Source: Stratiolaelaps scimitus | Taxonomy: Eukaryota; Arthropoda; Arachnida; Mesostigmata; Laelapidae | DNA: 64,000 bases | Reading direction: 5' to 3' | NCBI GenBank assembly: GCA_019614645.1 | Contig: JABWDB010000013.1 | Span: forward strand, 6,339,501-6,403,500 | Shown here: piece by piece, positions 46,962 through 58,233 of the stretch | Layout of the letters: each line of letters begins with the position of its first letter | Position numbering within the stretch: position 1 is the stretch's first letter | The notes under the pieces: model-generated | Seen by the model: only the letters and a program-made list of their open reading frames with translations | What the model was told of the DNA's origin: nothing | Database searches by the model: none | Translations under genes and position numbers: made by a program

Positions 46962-47796
46962 TTGTTCAAACATTCTGGTGTACTTGGTAGCATCCGCCAC
47001 ATCGAGTCCTTGGTTTGCGCCCTGCTGACATAATCCAGACAGTTGATGATCTAATGGATACAATTCAGTATTCAACGCGCGCCTGATGTCCTGTAGACAG
47101 AAGTGTTCCAACCAGTCGTTTGAATACCGCTGGAGGATAGGTCAAACACCCTAAAACGAATGTGATTCTTCCTTGTCGAAACCACGATGTGCACAGGGGG
47201 AACACGTCAGAGGATTACATATTTTATTAATTAAAGCTCAACAAGATCTATTACTTAAAAATGTATTTGAGTACTAGTAAAATGACAATTGCAAGGTCTG
47301 GACACGAGTGTCAAATCTCTCTCATCCCTCGCACTAATTATAGAGGTAGTGTTGCCTTGCGAAACTGCTGCCGTTGATATTCTTCCTCGCCTCGGTCATC
47401 AGTAAAAGTCCGTTTGAAAGATCTTTAAGGAACCGATACCGCCAAATATTTAACGATTTGATTTAGCTATTGGTCAATTATAAAAGTAGGCGACAATTAT
47501 TCCCGCTGAACGGGTGACAGTTATAGCATCCCTCTCGATATATTCTCGTCAAATATTGGTTTCTATGCCTCTATTGCAATGGGAACTAACACTAATTTTC
47601 GTTTATAGCCACATCTTTTGCCTTCAACGTGGCATTTAACCATATTGCACATCCATCATTTAGCAGAGGCTCAGAGTAAGCTGGCTCCGATGCTGGGTGC
47701 AATACATTGATTTTCCAACGAAACGTGTTTATTTCTTGATTTAGGTCGGGTAACGTAAGCCGCCCAAATATTTGTGTTCGCCCAATAAAAGTTACG

Positions 47797-47870
47797 TGGC
47801 CCACGCAGGGATCGAACCTACGACCTTCGCGTTATTAGCACGACGCTCTAACCGACTGAGCTAGTGGGCC
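47797..47870 (-). tRNA. tRNA-Ile(AAT), copy C
   Basis: Consensus gene; partner of Ile G in the inverted arm. The 5' flank is the CTTGTAAATCGCA class. Confidence 0.98.
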
Positions 47871-48804
47871 TGCGATTTACAAGAAAATGTATTTGCAGTC
47901 GGCACGTAGGAAACATAATGTATGTGTTTCCAATGGGCGAAGTTCTTTTTTACGATATTTTCGTACCGTCCCATGTAAGTTTCTTAGTAGAGATCGAGGT
48001 TAGAGTCCGGCGCGTGTCCGGTAGCGTAGTGCATTTGTGTGCGCTTTGCAATCAGAGGAGACACGTAGGTGAACTGTGCGCGATCCCCACCGTTGCACAT
48101 TTACATTTAAAAGGGTCCGTCTTACGAAACAAAGCTAAAAGCAGTACCATGGATGTTAAATGTTGGCTATGAGTCAGCCCGAATGATTTACTAGGTTAGC
48201 GTCGTAGAGCGAATACTTCCCAGTCTCACGGGATGTTCTGCTTTGTAATTCAATCCGAAATTTTAACGCGGTTGTGTCGACATTTCGTATCGAGTGATCT
48301 TATCAATTAATTAGGTTTGTTTACATCAATTTTCCGATCATCCTGTTGCACGATCAAGATGTTAGTTTTCTAGCAGTACGATAACTGTCTGTGACAATAA
48401 ATAAGATTTTGCGAAACCCAAAGTCACAAATTGAAATATCAGCAGAAGCGGTGGGGGTCAAACGATCGCTGTAATTATAATCTGTAGAGTATCTTCCTGA
48501 GCAAATATCCTGCAGTGGTTCACTTATAATTGAGGTAACGGATGATTTTACATGCGGATATTGCATCATCTATAGTTTCGAATTTTCATTGATATATTTT
48601 TCATTACGATGTTATACTTAGAGGCATTCTCTTACTTCATACAATTGTCTCATTGTACAAAGCGCGAAGGTATCATCTTTCACATAGAATACCCTGGTAT
48701 TATGCTTGCATCCGTTGGTAAGTACTTCTATGTGTGTTATATATATCTATCTTGGGTTGAATTTCATAGAGGACACTTCGCAAGAGGTCACGAAAAAACT
48801 TCCA

Positions 48805-48876
48805 AGGTTCCACCGAGATTTGAACTCGGATCGCTGGATTCAGAGTCCAGAGTGCTAACCATTACACCATGGAACC
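48805..48876 (-). tRNA. tRNA-Gln(CTG), pair D
   Basis: Consensus gene; T6 terminator (AAGTTTTTTCG on the minus strand). Partner of Gln G. Confidence 0.98.
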
Positions 48877-48881
48877 TTGAA

Positions 48882-48953
48882 TTCCGACACCGGGAATCGA
48901 ACCCGGGCCTCGTGGGTGAGAGCCACGTATCCTAGCCACTAGACCATGCCGGA
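48882..48953 (-). tRNA. tRNA-Glu(CTC), pair D
   Basis: Consensus gene; spacer TTCAA to Gln D. Partner of Glu G. Confidence 0.98.
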
Positions 48954-49767
48954 TTGAGCAAACATTCTGCTGTACTCGGTAGCATCCGCCACATCGAGTC
49001 CTTGGTTTGCGCCCTGCTGACATAATCCAGACAGTTGATGATCTAGTGGATACCATTCAGCATTCAACGAGCGCCTGATGTCTTGTATACAGAAGTGTTC
49101 CAACCAGTCGTTTGAATATCGCTGGAAGATAGGTCAAACACCCTGAAACCAATGTGATTCTCATTGGTATATATCTCGTTTTCAATATGGCTGGAGGATG
49201 CTGCAGGCTATGTCCAGCGTTTGCCCAACCCTGAAAAGATATCTATTCGGACTCTTCGAAGCCCCGATGGCAACAGAGGGAGTTCATCAGAGGATTACTT
49301 TTATATAAGGACTTGAGCAAAAGCCAATACTTAGAAATGTATTTGAGTATTAATAAAATGACAATTGCAAGGTGTGGATAAATCCCAAAATTCTTTCATC
49401 AGTCTCACCAATTATAGAGGCAGTGTTTCGTCGGCGAGTAGATATTCTGCCTCGCCCCAGTCTCCAGCGACAGCCCGTTTTAAAGGTCTCTAAAGAACGA
49501 GTCTTTTACGACAAGTCTCAGCGTTTCTATCGCAATCGGTTGAAATGCTAATTTACATTATTAACAAAATATGTCAATTGGCTTCAGAATGATATTTATA
49601 TTACAAAATGTTGTACATCTATAATTTTGCTGAGGCTTACAATGTACAACTGAGATTTCGGGCAAAATTCCTCCATTTTTAAAACAATGATGTTCATTTA
49701 TTGAATGCGGTCAATTAACATGGTCTACATTTGCATTTATATTCGCTTTCGCCCGATAAAAGTTTCG

Positions 49768-49841
49768 TGGCCCACGCAGGGATCGAACCTACGACCTTCG
49801 CGTTATTAGCACGACGCTCTAACCGACTGAGCTAGTGGGCC
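49768..49841 (-). tRNA. tRNA-Ile(AAT), copy D
   Basis: Consensus gene; partner of Ile F. The 5' flank (GAATTATAAGG class) is shared with Ile F and Ile K and includes a GA run at 49900-49928. Confidence 0.98.
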
Positions 49842-50160
49842 TTATAATTCGGATTTCCCGAAATGTAGCGACCGACGATATAAGAGATAATGTACGATGA
49901 AGAGAGAGAGAGAGAGAAAGAGAGAGAGTTGGCAATGAGCCAGGTCAACCCCAGGTTTTGTTAAAACTTTCCCAGCAAGTTTACCATTGACGGTCACCAG
50001 CAACGATCAACGACGACCGCGAAGTTCGTCGTGATATTCTCGTGTAGGGAAGTGTTGAGACACGTGGGCGCAGGGGTTTAATCCACACCTTTGCACATTC
50101 AGATTTAAAAGGTGTCCGTCTTACGAAGCAATGCCGAAAGCAGTTCCGTTGACCTTAAAT
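49842..50160. repeat. Ile 5'-flank repeat, copy 1
   Basis: About 320 bases repeated inverted at about 55870-56188 and direct at 63673-64000. It contains a GA microsatellite whose length differs in each copy and no gene. Confidence 0.9.
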
Positions 50161-50645
50161 GCTGCCTGCCCGGAAAATCTACTAGGGAAGTAGATGTCTT
50201 CTATGTTTTGATATGATACTACAGCACTTTTTACACGACAACGATAATGGGTGTCCTGGATTATGATCTATTCCGTGCATTACATAGAAGATAGATTGGC
50301 CTGGATATTGTATAACAGGAACAAGGAGGCCCCACTTTCCCAATCCTTAAGCGTGAGCAAAACAGAAATTGCGTTGAAAAGTATTCTAATTTGGAAGTGT
50401 TTCTAAATATTCAAAATTCACATAAGATTACCGGGCTGAAGTGGAGTCAATAAATAAATGAATTAATTAATAATCTCGGGTGGCGTTTCGTCTTCGTGGC
50501 AAACAGGTAGAACTATATGTTTTCCACCACCTTTGTGATTGCATGCTGACAAATCAGTGTTGTACTAGATACCATCCTATCTGTTGTCTTCTTACAGTAG
50601 AATTCTGTACAGCCCACCCCATACTGGATCACGAAAAAACTTCGA

Positions 50646-50717
50646 AGGTTCCACCGAGATTTGAACTCGGATCGCTGGATTCAGAGTCCAGAGTGCTAAC
50701 CATTACACCATGGAACC
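50646..50717 (-). tRNA. tRNA-Gln(CTG), pair E
   Basis: Consensus gene; T6 follows on the minus strand. Innermost pair of the left arm, partner of Gln F. Confidence 0.98.
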
Positions 50718-50722
50718 TTCAA

Positions 50723-50794
50723 TTCCGACACCGGGAATCGAACCCGGGCCTCGTGGGTGAGAGCCAGGTATCCTAGCCACTAGACCATGCCGGA
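50723..50794 (-). tRNA. tRNA-Glu(CTC), pair E, probably impaired
   Basis: G28 to C creates a C28-C42 mismatch in the anticodon stem. The partner in the other arm (Glu F) has the normal G28, so the change arose after the inverted duplication or escaped its correction. Confidence 0.88.
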
Positions 50795-51013
50795 CGTGCT
50801 AACACGCTCTGGTGTACTTGGTAGCATCCGCCACATAGAGCCCTTGGTTTGCGCCCTTCTGACATAATCCAAACAGTAGGCGATCTAGTGGATACCATTC
50901 AGCACTTAACGTGCAATAACAATTGCAAGGTCTGGATACGTAAGCCAAAACTCTCTCAGCCATCTACCAATTATAGAGGCAGTGTTTCCTCTCGAAACTG
51001 CTTCCATAGATAC

Positions 51014-51051
51014 TATTAGTACGACGCTCTAACCGACTGAGCTAGTGGGCC
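51014..51051 (-). pseudogene. 5' half of tRNA-Ile
   Basis: Only the first 38 bases of the gene remain, up to the anticodon, with one change (CGTACTAATA). The 3' half is replaced directly by sequence from the flank of pair B/E type, so a breakpoint falls in the anticodon loop. Confidence 0.9.
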
Positions 51052-51084
51052 TCCGAATTACAACGTTACCGTTGATACTTGATG

Positions 51085-51152
51085 CAGGTCACTGTGGGAT
51101 TTAAACTTATTCGATTTTGAGACCATGGTGCTAACGATTACACAATAAAACC
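51085..51152 (-). pseudogene. tRNA-Gln pseudogene 2
   Basis: Nearly the same decayed sequence as 46102-46169, so decay preceded this duplication. Confidence 0.75.
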
Positions 51153-51154
51153 AA

Positions 51155-51180
51155 ATTTCCACCGTCGGGAATAGGATCCA
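51155..51180 (-). pseudogene. tRNA-Glu pseudogene 2, truncated
   Basis: Only the 3' third remains. The joint reads GGATCCATTGG, where copy 1 has GGATCCAGATAAG...GATCCCAGATTGG, so the missing part was lost between two GATCC-like short repeats. Confidence 0.75.
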
Positions 51181-51544
51181 TTGGTTAACCTCGGAGGTAC
51201 ACTCGTCATCACTGCGTAATTGATTTACACCGCTGACATATTGGCCACACTGTTTTATTTAATCGCTCAGCCTTCAACGAGTGCCTGACATCATCCAACT
51301 ATAAGTGTTCCGACAGATGTTGACTCGGTTTCTGGTGATCGTGACTATGGTAACTATGCTGACTATGTATCAGAAATGTGGCTATTAATATTATCAGTAG
51401 TAATTATTAATAAGATATTATTATAAATAATATGAACGATTGCCAAACATATTAATGGTAGCCAATGAACATGGCTAATACTTATACAATCCTGTTCGAT
51501 GACTCCATCCGCAATGACCACCTGCAATTGATTGCTCGTTTCTA

Positions 51545-51659
51545 CAAACGGTTATTTCTCTTATTTTATTTTTCTCTTTTTTCGAGCTGACCCTCAGCTG
51601 CTCCCCTATCTGACAGGCCTCAGCTCTTAACCTTTAGGTTACGGCCCAAACGGTTATTT
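51545..51659 (-). mobile_element. Small tRNA-like SINE with 13-base target duplication
   Basis: An 89-base insert (51558-51646) is flanked by CAAACGGTTATTT on both sides. The homologous position 46614-46626 has a single copy and no insert. Read on the minus strand it starts GGGCCGTAACCTAAAGGTTA, which resembles a Pol III A box, and ends in an A-rich tail (AAAAAAGAGAAAAATAAAAT). No clear B box. I do not recognise the family. Confidence 0.85.
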
Positions 51660-51708
51660 GGTTTTCGCGACACGAGGTAACATATCCGCCAGTGCTCGGT
51701 AGAAATCC

Positions 51709-52034
51709 ACATCATTCGATTACATCACTACGTTGTTCTAGCCTTGCATGGGTTGGCTTTGCCCAGCAACGCCAGCGTGCTGATTGCGATTGCACGCGAT
51801 GCGATATCAAATTTAATCAGTACAAGTCAAGCTGCGGATTGTTTCGTAAGATCAAGATCGAAACTATTGAAAGTACAATACATCTCTCAGCTCATCTCCG
51901 TGTAATCACATTGTGCGACACGCACAGCTAAGTAACATTGGATACTGCCCCTTAAGTTGTTCCACTGAATGAATACATGATCCCTCTCTCTCTGTCTATA
52001 TATACATATATATATATAATACCTGAATAGATGT
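51709..52034. other. Unique spacer sequence
   Basis: Inside the inverted-repeat spacer. CT and TA runs lie at about 51983-52018. No gene seen. Confidence 0.5.
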
Positions 52035-52504
52035 ATATATATATAATATATATAATATATTAAAAGTTGTCAGTTTTCTTGCTGCTTCCTTATCTGGTAA
52101 TATTAATAAAATTAGGCATCAGCGGCAATTCCATTTGCTTGCTAGCGTTACTATATTCTGGGTATATTTCTCAAGCTATGTTGCACTAAATTGTCTAGTT
52201 GCTGAGACATTTCAATATATATAGTATAATATATACTATATATATTGAAATGTCTCAGCAACTAGACAATTTAGTGCAACATAGCTTGAGAAATATACCC
52301 AGAATATAGTAACGCTAGCAAGCAAATGGAATTGCCGCTGATGCCTAATTTTATTAATATTACGAGATAAGGAAGCAGCAAGAAAACTGACAACTTTTAA
52401 TATATTATATATATTATATATATATATATTCTATATTATATATATATATTCTGGGTTATTTCTCAAGCTATGTTGCACTAAATTGTCTAGTTGCTGAGAC
52501 ATTT

Positions 52505-52538
<34 letters not shown>

Positions 52539-52643
52539 AAATGTCTCAGCAACTAGACAATTTAGTGCAACATAGCTTGAAAAATATACCCAGAATATAG
52601 TGACGCTAGCAAGCAAATGGAATTGCCGCTGATGCCTAATTTT
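52035..52643. repeat. Double foldback palindrome
   Basis: First hairpin: arms 52035-52229 and 52231-52425, about 190 bases each, with one mismatch outside the AT ends (CTGG versus CTCG) and almost no loop. Second hairpin: arms about 52449-52521 and 52522-52597, built from the same arm sequence (GTTGCACTAAATTGTCTAG), followed by a further unpaired piece of the arm to 52643. Landmarks are GCTGAGACATTTC at 52201 and its complement at 52247. No protein is encoded; it looks like a foldback-type or MITE-like element or a replication product. Confidence 0.93.
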
Positions 52644-52649
52644 GCGCAA

Positions 52650-54790
52650 AAGACCGTTGTGCATGCCATATCCGCTGAACTCATTACATGCACCTCACTC
52701 ACTTGGAATGTAAAAGTATACACCCTATTAAAGGCAATATACAGGGCGATTAAGAAGTAGCGTCGTTATCTTTTGCAACACGCATTGGAAAAGTGGCGTA
52801 ACCGTTATCCTAGGGATTCACTCCTATAGACGATCCCACGGGGAGCGTACTTGGAAGGCGTATTGACAAATTTGTCTATGAACTTTGCATTGAATAATTC
52901 GTTCTTTTGTTAAGCGGGTAACTAATCATGCTAACAGGGACATGGAGAAATATGACTAGTTTTTCGCCAAATTTCTCAAACAACCCGTGCCTGTGCCTAC
53001 TTGGACACATCTGTCGAGTCGAAACCTGTATTCGTTACAAGTTGTATCTTCACGAATGCGATCTACTTCTGACCTCACGCTTTTTAATCAGACTTCGTTT
53101 TGTTTCGTCTGATTGCCTTGATATGACCGTGTTATGCCGCATACGGGACGGATAAGAACGATACGTCGTATACGAGGAGGGGAGTCGGTTCTTAGCGTTG
53201 CTACCCGTACCGTCTCATGTAATCTACTGAATTAGATTTGAAGCGCACACCGCCACGCGTCCGCCGGCTCTCGACTACTCTCTCGCACTCGACTTCGTCG
53301 ATGCGTTGTATGCTCCCTTCTCGATCCGTTCCTCCATCCATCTTCTCTGGTGATCTGCTTCTACGCTGGCCATGATCTGAAATGCAGCAGCGGCTGCACC
53401 AGCAGCAGAAGAGCATGAGGGAGCTATCGGCCTCAAGCTATCGGCAGCTTATTCCTGTGCAGTGTTTTGTCTGTGCGCAAGCATGTCCGTGTGAGGTCTA
53501 GGGCTCATCTCTAGGGCAGTCAGATCTCGGATAAGATCGTATGATACGTCCACCTCACGCGATGGACCACTCACTCCTCCGGATCGAGTCAGCCCGATGG
53601 GCGGCCGGCCGGACGGACGGGCAGACACGGCCGACGGTGGACCGACGAAGTCTTTGGACGATCTCTCGGCGATCCGATGTTTCGCTTCGTCTGCGGCTCG
53701 GAACCGCGACGCGGAAGAACATTCGTCTCCAAGCTCCTTTCTGATCGGAAAGACAGACTACCTTCGGGTAGAGTCACTCGGTCGTCGAGTGTTGGCGGCA
53801 AGAGCGCTGACCTGACCAACTCAGGACGGCGGTGTTGCAGTTGTACATTTTTCACCCCCACAGCCGAGCCCTAACCCCGAGCTCCTCCTGTAACAGAGTC
53901 GTCTCGTCCTAGTAGGACAACATTGAAAGCCCGATGAGCGACGCGATGGCTGAGAATAGAGGCGTGCTCAAGTCCACGCCGTCATAACCGATAATTCAAG
54001 GGGAACATACGCACTAAGGCACGACCCTATCAAGTAGTGGGGAGGTACATGTCGCGTGCAAATCGGTAAACTGCGATTCTCGCTTACAACAATATCGATC
54101 TATCTTCCACGCGTACAGGAGAAATCACAATTCTAGGACACTGGACGGTGTTGAGCCAGAAGACCCCGCCACAGGACTGTATGAACGACAACGACGACGA
54201 GGGAAAAACAGCGGGTGACCTGATTCGTCGTTGTCAGCCGCTGGTTGTTATTGCGGAACACGATCAAGTCGAGAATGTCCCCGAAGGTAAGAAAATAACA
54301 TGGGGTTAACTCGAGGGCAATTGAAGTATCGACGATCACGAAATCTCAGACAGGCACTTGTTGACTGCGTGTACATTTGCTTTGTGATCGAATTCAATAA
54401 GTGACCAATAAGGGTATAATTTATAAAAAAAAAACAAGGTTTGACTCAAGTGAACTTATATTTTGGGACGTTGAAGAAACTTTGCCTGCAATCCAATCAA
54501 GTTTTTTGTCACCTTATGTTTGGTATTCATACAGAATTTGTATAATATTTGCTCGGTTTCAAGTGGGCCGTTCCGTGCGTCCACCAAATGATTGATGCGC
54601 CCACATGTACGAGAATATCAGTGGTTTCTGGGTTGGGCAAGCGTTAGACATATCCAAGTGACCGGTTGAAACATCTTTGCTTACATAATATCAGGCAATT
54701 ATTGAATGAGGAACGGTATCCACTAGATAGTGGACGTTAAATGGTGGCTGTGGGCCAGTCCGGAAAATGTATTATAGTCCACTAGAATGA
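52650..54790. other. Unique spacer of the inverted repeat
   Basis: About 2.1 kb not found elsewhere in the window. 53230-53960 is GC-rich with CGGC/CGGA runs (53600-53640), and frames overlap on both strands there. No recognised gene or RNA. Confidence 0.45.
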
Positions 54791-54977
54791 AATCTCTCTA
54801 ATGATGAGATGGCTGAGAGAGTTTTGGCTTACGTATCCAGACCTTGCAATTGTTATTGCGCGTTAAATGTTGAATGGTATCCACTAGATCGTCTACTGTT
54901 TGGATAATGTCAGCAGAGCGCAAACCAAGGACTCGATGTGGCGGATGCTACCAAGTACACCAGAGCGTTTCAGCACG

Positions 54978-55049
54978 TCCGGCATGGTCTAGTGGCTAGG
55001 ATACGTGGTTCTCACCCACGAGGCCCGGGTTCGATTCCCGGTGTCGGAA
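54978..55049 (+). tRNA. tRNA-Glu(CTC), pair F
   Basis: One change, C32 to T in the anticodon loop; anticodon CTC kept. First gene of the plus-strand block. The 5' flank ACCAAGTACACCAGAGCG is shared by the other Glu genes except copy I. Confidence 0.96.
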
Positions 55050-55054
55050 TTCAA

Positions 55055-55126
55055 GGTTCCATGGTGTAATGGTTAGCACTCTGGACTCTGAATCCAGCGA
55101 TCCGAGTTCAAATCTCGGTGGAACCT
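55055..55126 (+). tRNA. tRNA-Gln(CTG), pair F
   Basis: Consensus gene, 5 bases (TTCAA) after Glu F; T6 terminator about 9 bases after the end. Confidence 0.98.
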
Positions 55127-55310
55127 TCGAAGTTTTTTCGTGATCCAGTATGGGGTAGGCTGTACAGAATTCTACTGTTAGAAGACAACAGATAGGATGG
55201 TATCTAGTACAACACTGATTTGTCAGCATGCAAGCACAAAGGTGGTGGAAAACATATAGTTCTAGTTGTTTGCCACGAACACAAAACGCCACCCGAGATT
55301 ATTAATTGAT

Positions 55311-55740
55311 TCATTTATTTATTGACTCCACTTCAGCCCTGTAATCTTATGTGAATAGAAAATAGAAACACTTTCAAATAAGAATACTTTTCCAACGCAA
55401 TTTCTATTTTGGGCACGCTTAAGGATTGGGGAAGTGGGGCCTTCTTGTTCCTATTAAGAATATATAGACGAAGGTGTTTTTAGATGTATTTCACTTTATC
55501 TAGAATACTTTTCTGCTTACGTTTGAATCACGCATGAGCCCAAGAATATCTATAATAAACGGCTACACAAAAATCGCTTACACAAATGGCAATTCATTCC
55601 AGCCCGGTAATCTTATGTGAATTTTGAATATTTAGAAACACTTCCAAATTAGAATACTTTTCAACGCAATTTCGATTTTGCTCACGCTTAAGGATTGGGA
55701 AAGTGGGGCCTCCTTGTTCCTGTTATACAATATCCAGGCC
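55311..55740. repeat. Tandem duplication private to the right arm
   Basis: 55311-55460 and 55592-55740 repeat the same block (GGATTGG-GAAGTGGGGCC, GTAATCTTATGTGAAT) about 280 bases apart. The left arm has one copy (near 50295-50450). The first copy is more diverged and is followed by unrelated AT-rich DNA. Confidence 0.85.
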
Positions 55741-56188
55741 AATCTATCTTCTACGTAACGCACTGAATAGATCATAATCCAGGACACCCATTATCGTTGT
55801 CGTGTAAAAAGTGCTGTAGTATCATATCAAAACAGAGAAGACATCTACTTCCCTAGTAGATTTTCCGGACAGGCAGCATTTAAGGTCAACGGAACTGCTT
55901 TCGGCATTGCTTCGTAAGACGGACACCTTTTAAATCTGGATGTGCAAAGGTGCGGATTAAACCCCTGCATCCACGTGTCTCAACACTTCCCTACGCGAGA
56001 ATATCACGACGAACTTCGCGGGCGTCGTTGATCGTTGCTGGTGACCGTCAATGGTAAACTTGCTGGGAAAATTTTAAAAAAACCTGAGGTTGACCTGGCT
56101 CATTGCCAACTCTCTCTCTCTCTCTCTCTTCATCGTACATTATCTCTTGTATCGTCGGTCGCTACATTTCGGGGAATTCGAATTATCA

Positions 56189-56262
56189 GGCCCACTAGCT
56201 CAGTCGGTTAGAGCGTCGTGCTAATAACGCGAAGGTCGTAGGTTCGATCCCTGCGTGGGCCA
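56189..56262 (+). tRNA. tRNA-Ile(AAT), copy F
   Basis: Consensus gene preceded by the CT-run flank; TTTT about 8 bases after the end. Confidence 0.98.
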
Positions 56263-57077
56263 CGAAACTTTTATCGGGCGAAAGCGAATATAAATACAAA
56301 TGTAGAATCATGTTAATTGACCGCATTCCTATAAATGAACATCTTTGTTTTAAAAATGGAGGAATTTTGCCCGGATTCTCAGTTGTACATTGTAAGCCTC
56401 AGCAAAATTATAGATGTACAACATTTTGTAATATAAATATCATTCTGAAGCCAATTGACATATTTTGTTAATAATGTAAATTAGCATTTCAACCGATTGC
56501 GATAGAAACGCTGAGACTTGTCGTAAAAGACTCGTTCTTTAGAGACCTTTAAAACGGGCTGTCGCTGGAGACTGGGGCGAGGCAGAATATCTACTCGCCG
56601 ACGAAACACTGCCTCTATAATTGGTGAGACTGATGGAAGAATTTTGGGACTCATCCACACCTTGCAATTGTCATTTTATTAATACTCAAATACATTTCTA
56701 AGTATTGGCTTTTGTTCAAGTCCTTATATAAAAGTAATCCTCTAATGAACTCCCTCTGTTGGTATCGGGGCTTCGAAGAGTTAGAATAGATATCTTTTCA
56801 GGGTTGGGCAAACGCTGGACATAGCCTGCAGCATCCTCCAACCATATTCAAATGAGATATATACCAATAAGAATCACATTGGTTTCAGGGTGTTTGACCT
56901 ATCTTCCAGCGATATTCAAACGACTGGTTGGAACACTTCTGTATACAAGACATCAGGCGCTCGTTGAATGCTGAATGGTATCCACTAGATCATCAACTGT
57001 CTGGATTATGTCAGCAGGACGCAAACCAAGGACTCGGTGTGGCGGATGCTACCAAGTACAGCAGAATGTTTGCTCAA

Positions 57078-57149
57078 TCCGGCATGGTCTAGTGGCTAGG
57101 ATACGTGGCTCTCACCCACGAGGCCCGGGTTCGATTCCCGGTGTCGGAA
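57078..57149 (+). tRNA. tRNA-Glu(CTC), pair G
   Basis: Consensus gene; 5' flank identical in type to Glu D. Confidence 0.98.
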
Positions 57150-57154
57150 TTCAA

Positions 57155-57226
57155 GGTTCCATGGTGTAATGGTTAGCACTCTGGACTCTGAATCCAGCGA
57201 TCCGAGTTCAAATCTCGGTGGAACCT
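57155..57226 (+). tRNA. tRNA-Gln(CTG), pair G
   Basis: Consensus gene; spacer TTCAA; T6 terminator in GGAAGTTTTTTCG. Confidence 0.98.
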
Positions 57227-58159
57227 TGGAAGTTTTTTCGTGACCTCTTGCGAAGTGTCCTCTATGAAATTCAACCCAAGATAGATATATATAATACACA
57301 TAGAAGTACTTACCAACGGATGCAAGCATAATACCAGGGTATTCTATGTGAAAGATGATACCTTCGCGCTTTGTACAATGAGACAATTGTATGAAGTAAG
57401 AGTATGCCTCTAAGTATAACATAGTAATGAAAAATATATCAATGAAAATTCGAAACTATAGATGATGCAATATCCGCATGTAAAATCATCCGTTACCTCA
57501 ATTATAAGTGAACCACTGCAGGATATTTGCTCAGGAAGATACTCTACAGATTATAATTACAGCGATCGTTTGACCCCCACCGCTTCCGCTGATATTTCAA
57601 TTTGTGACTTTGGGTTTCGCAAAATCTTATTTATTGTCACAGACAGTTATCGTACTGCTGGAAAACTAACATCTTGATCGTGCAACAGGATGATCGGAAA
57701 ATTGATGTAAACAAACCTAATTAATTGATAAGATAACTCGATACGAAATGTCGACACAACCGCGTTAAAATTTCGGATTGAATTACAAAACAGAACACCC
57801 CGTGAGACTAGGAAGTATTTGCTCTACGACGCTAACCTAGTAAATCATTCGGGCTGACTCACAACCAACATTTAACATCCATGGTATTGCTTTTATCTTT
57901 GCTTCGTAAGACGGACCCTTTTAAATGCAAATGTCCAACGGTGGGGATCTCTTCCGTGCACCTACGTGTCTCCTCTGATTGCAAAGCACACATCAATGCA
58001 CTACGCTACCGGACACGCGCCGGACTCTAACCTCGATCTCTGCTAAGAAACTTACATGGGACGGTAAGAAAATATCGTAAAAAAGAACTTCGCCCATTGG
58101 AAACACATACATTGTGTTTCCTACGTGCCGACTGCAAATACATTTTCTTGTAAATCGCA

Positions 58160-58233
58160 GGCCCACTAGCTCAGTCGGTTAGAGCGTCGTGCTAATAACG
58201 CGAAGGTCGTAGGTTCGATCCCTGCGTGGGCCA
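58160..58233 (+). tRNA. tRNA-Ile(AAT), copy G
   Basis: Consensus gene; 5' flank of the CTTGTAAATCGCA class; TTTT about 8 bases downstream. Confidence 0.98.

Larger units (their letters stand above)
46962..50975. repeat. Left arm of the large inverted repeat
   Basis: Pairs with about 54795-58728 in opposite orientation. Matching landmarks: Ile C with Ile G, pair D with pair G, Ile D with Ile F, pair E with pair F, plus all the intergenic sequence between them. Coordinates of paired points sum to about 106031 in the outer part and 105772 in the inner part. Confidence 0.92.
51052..51708. repeat. Decayed cassette segment, copy 2
   Basis: Second copy of 46069-46690, with an 89-base SINE insertion and a deletion of about 50 bases in the pseudo-Glu. 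Confidence 0.85.

Noticed and set aside
53541..53874. Overlapping frames on both strands in GC-rich DNA
   Set aside because: All three frames stay open because of CGG/CGA-rich composition; residues are Arg/Pro/Ser strings without motifs.
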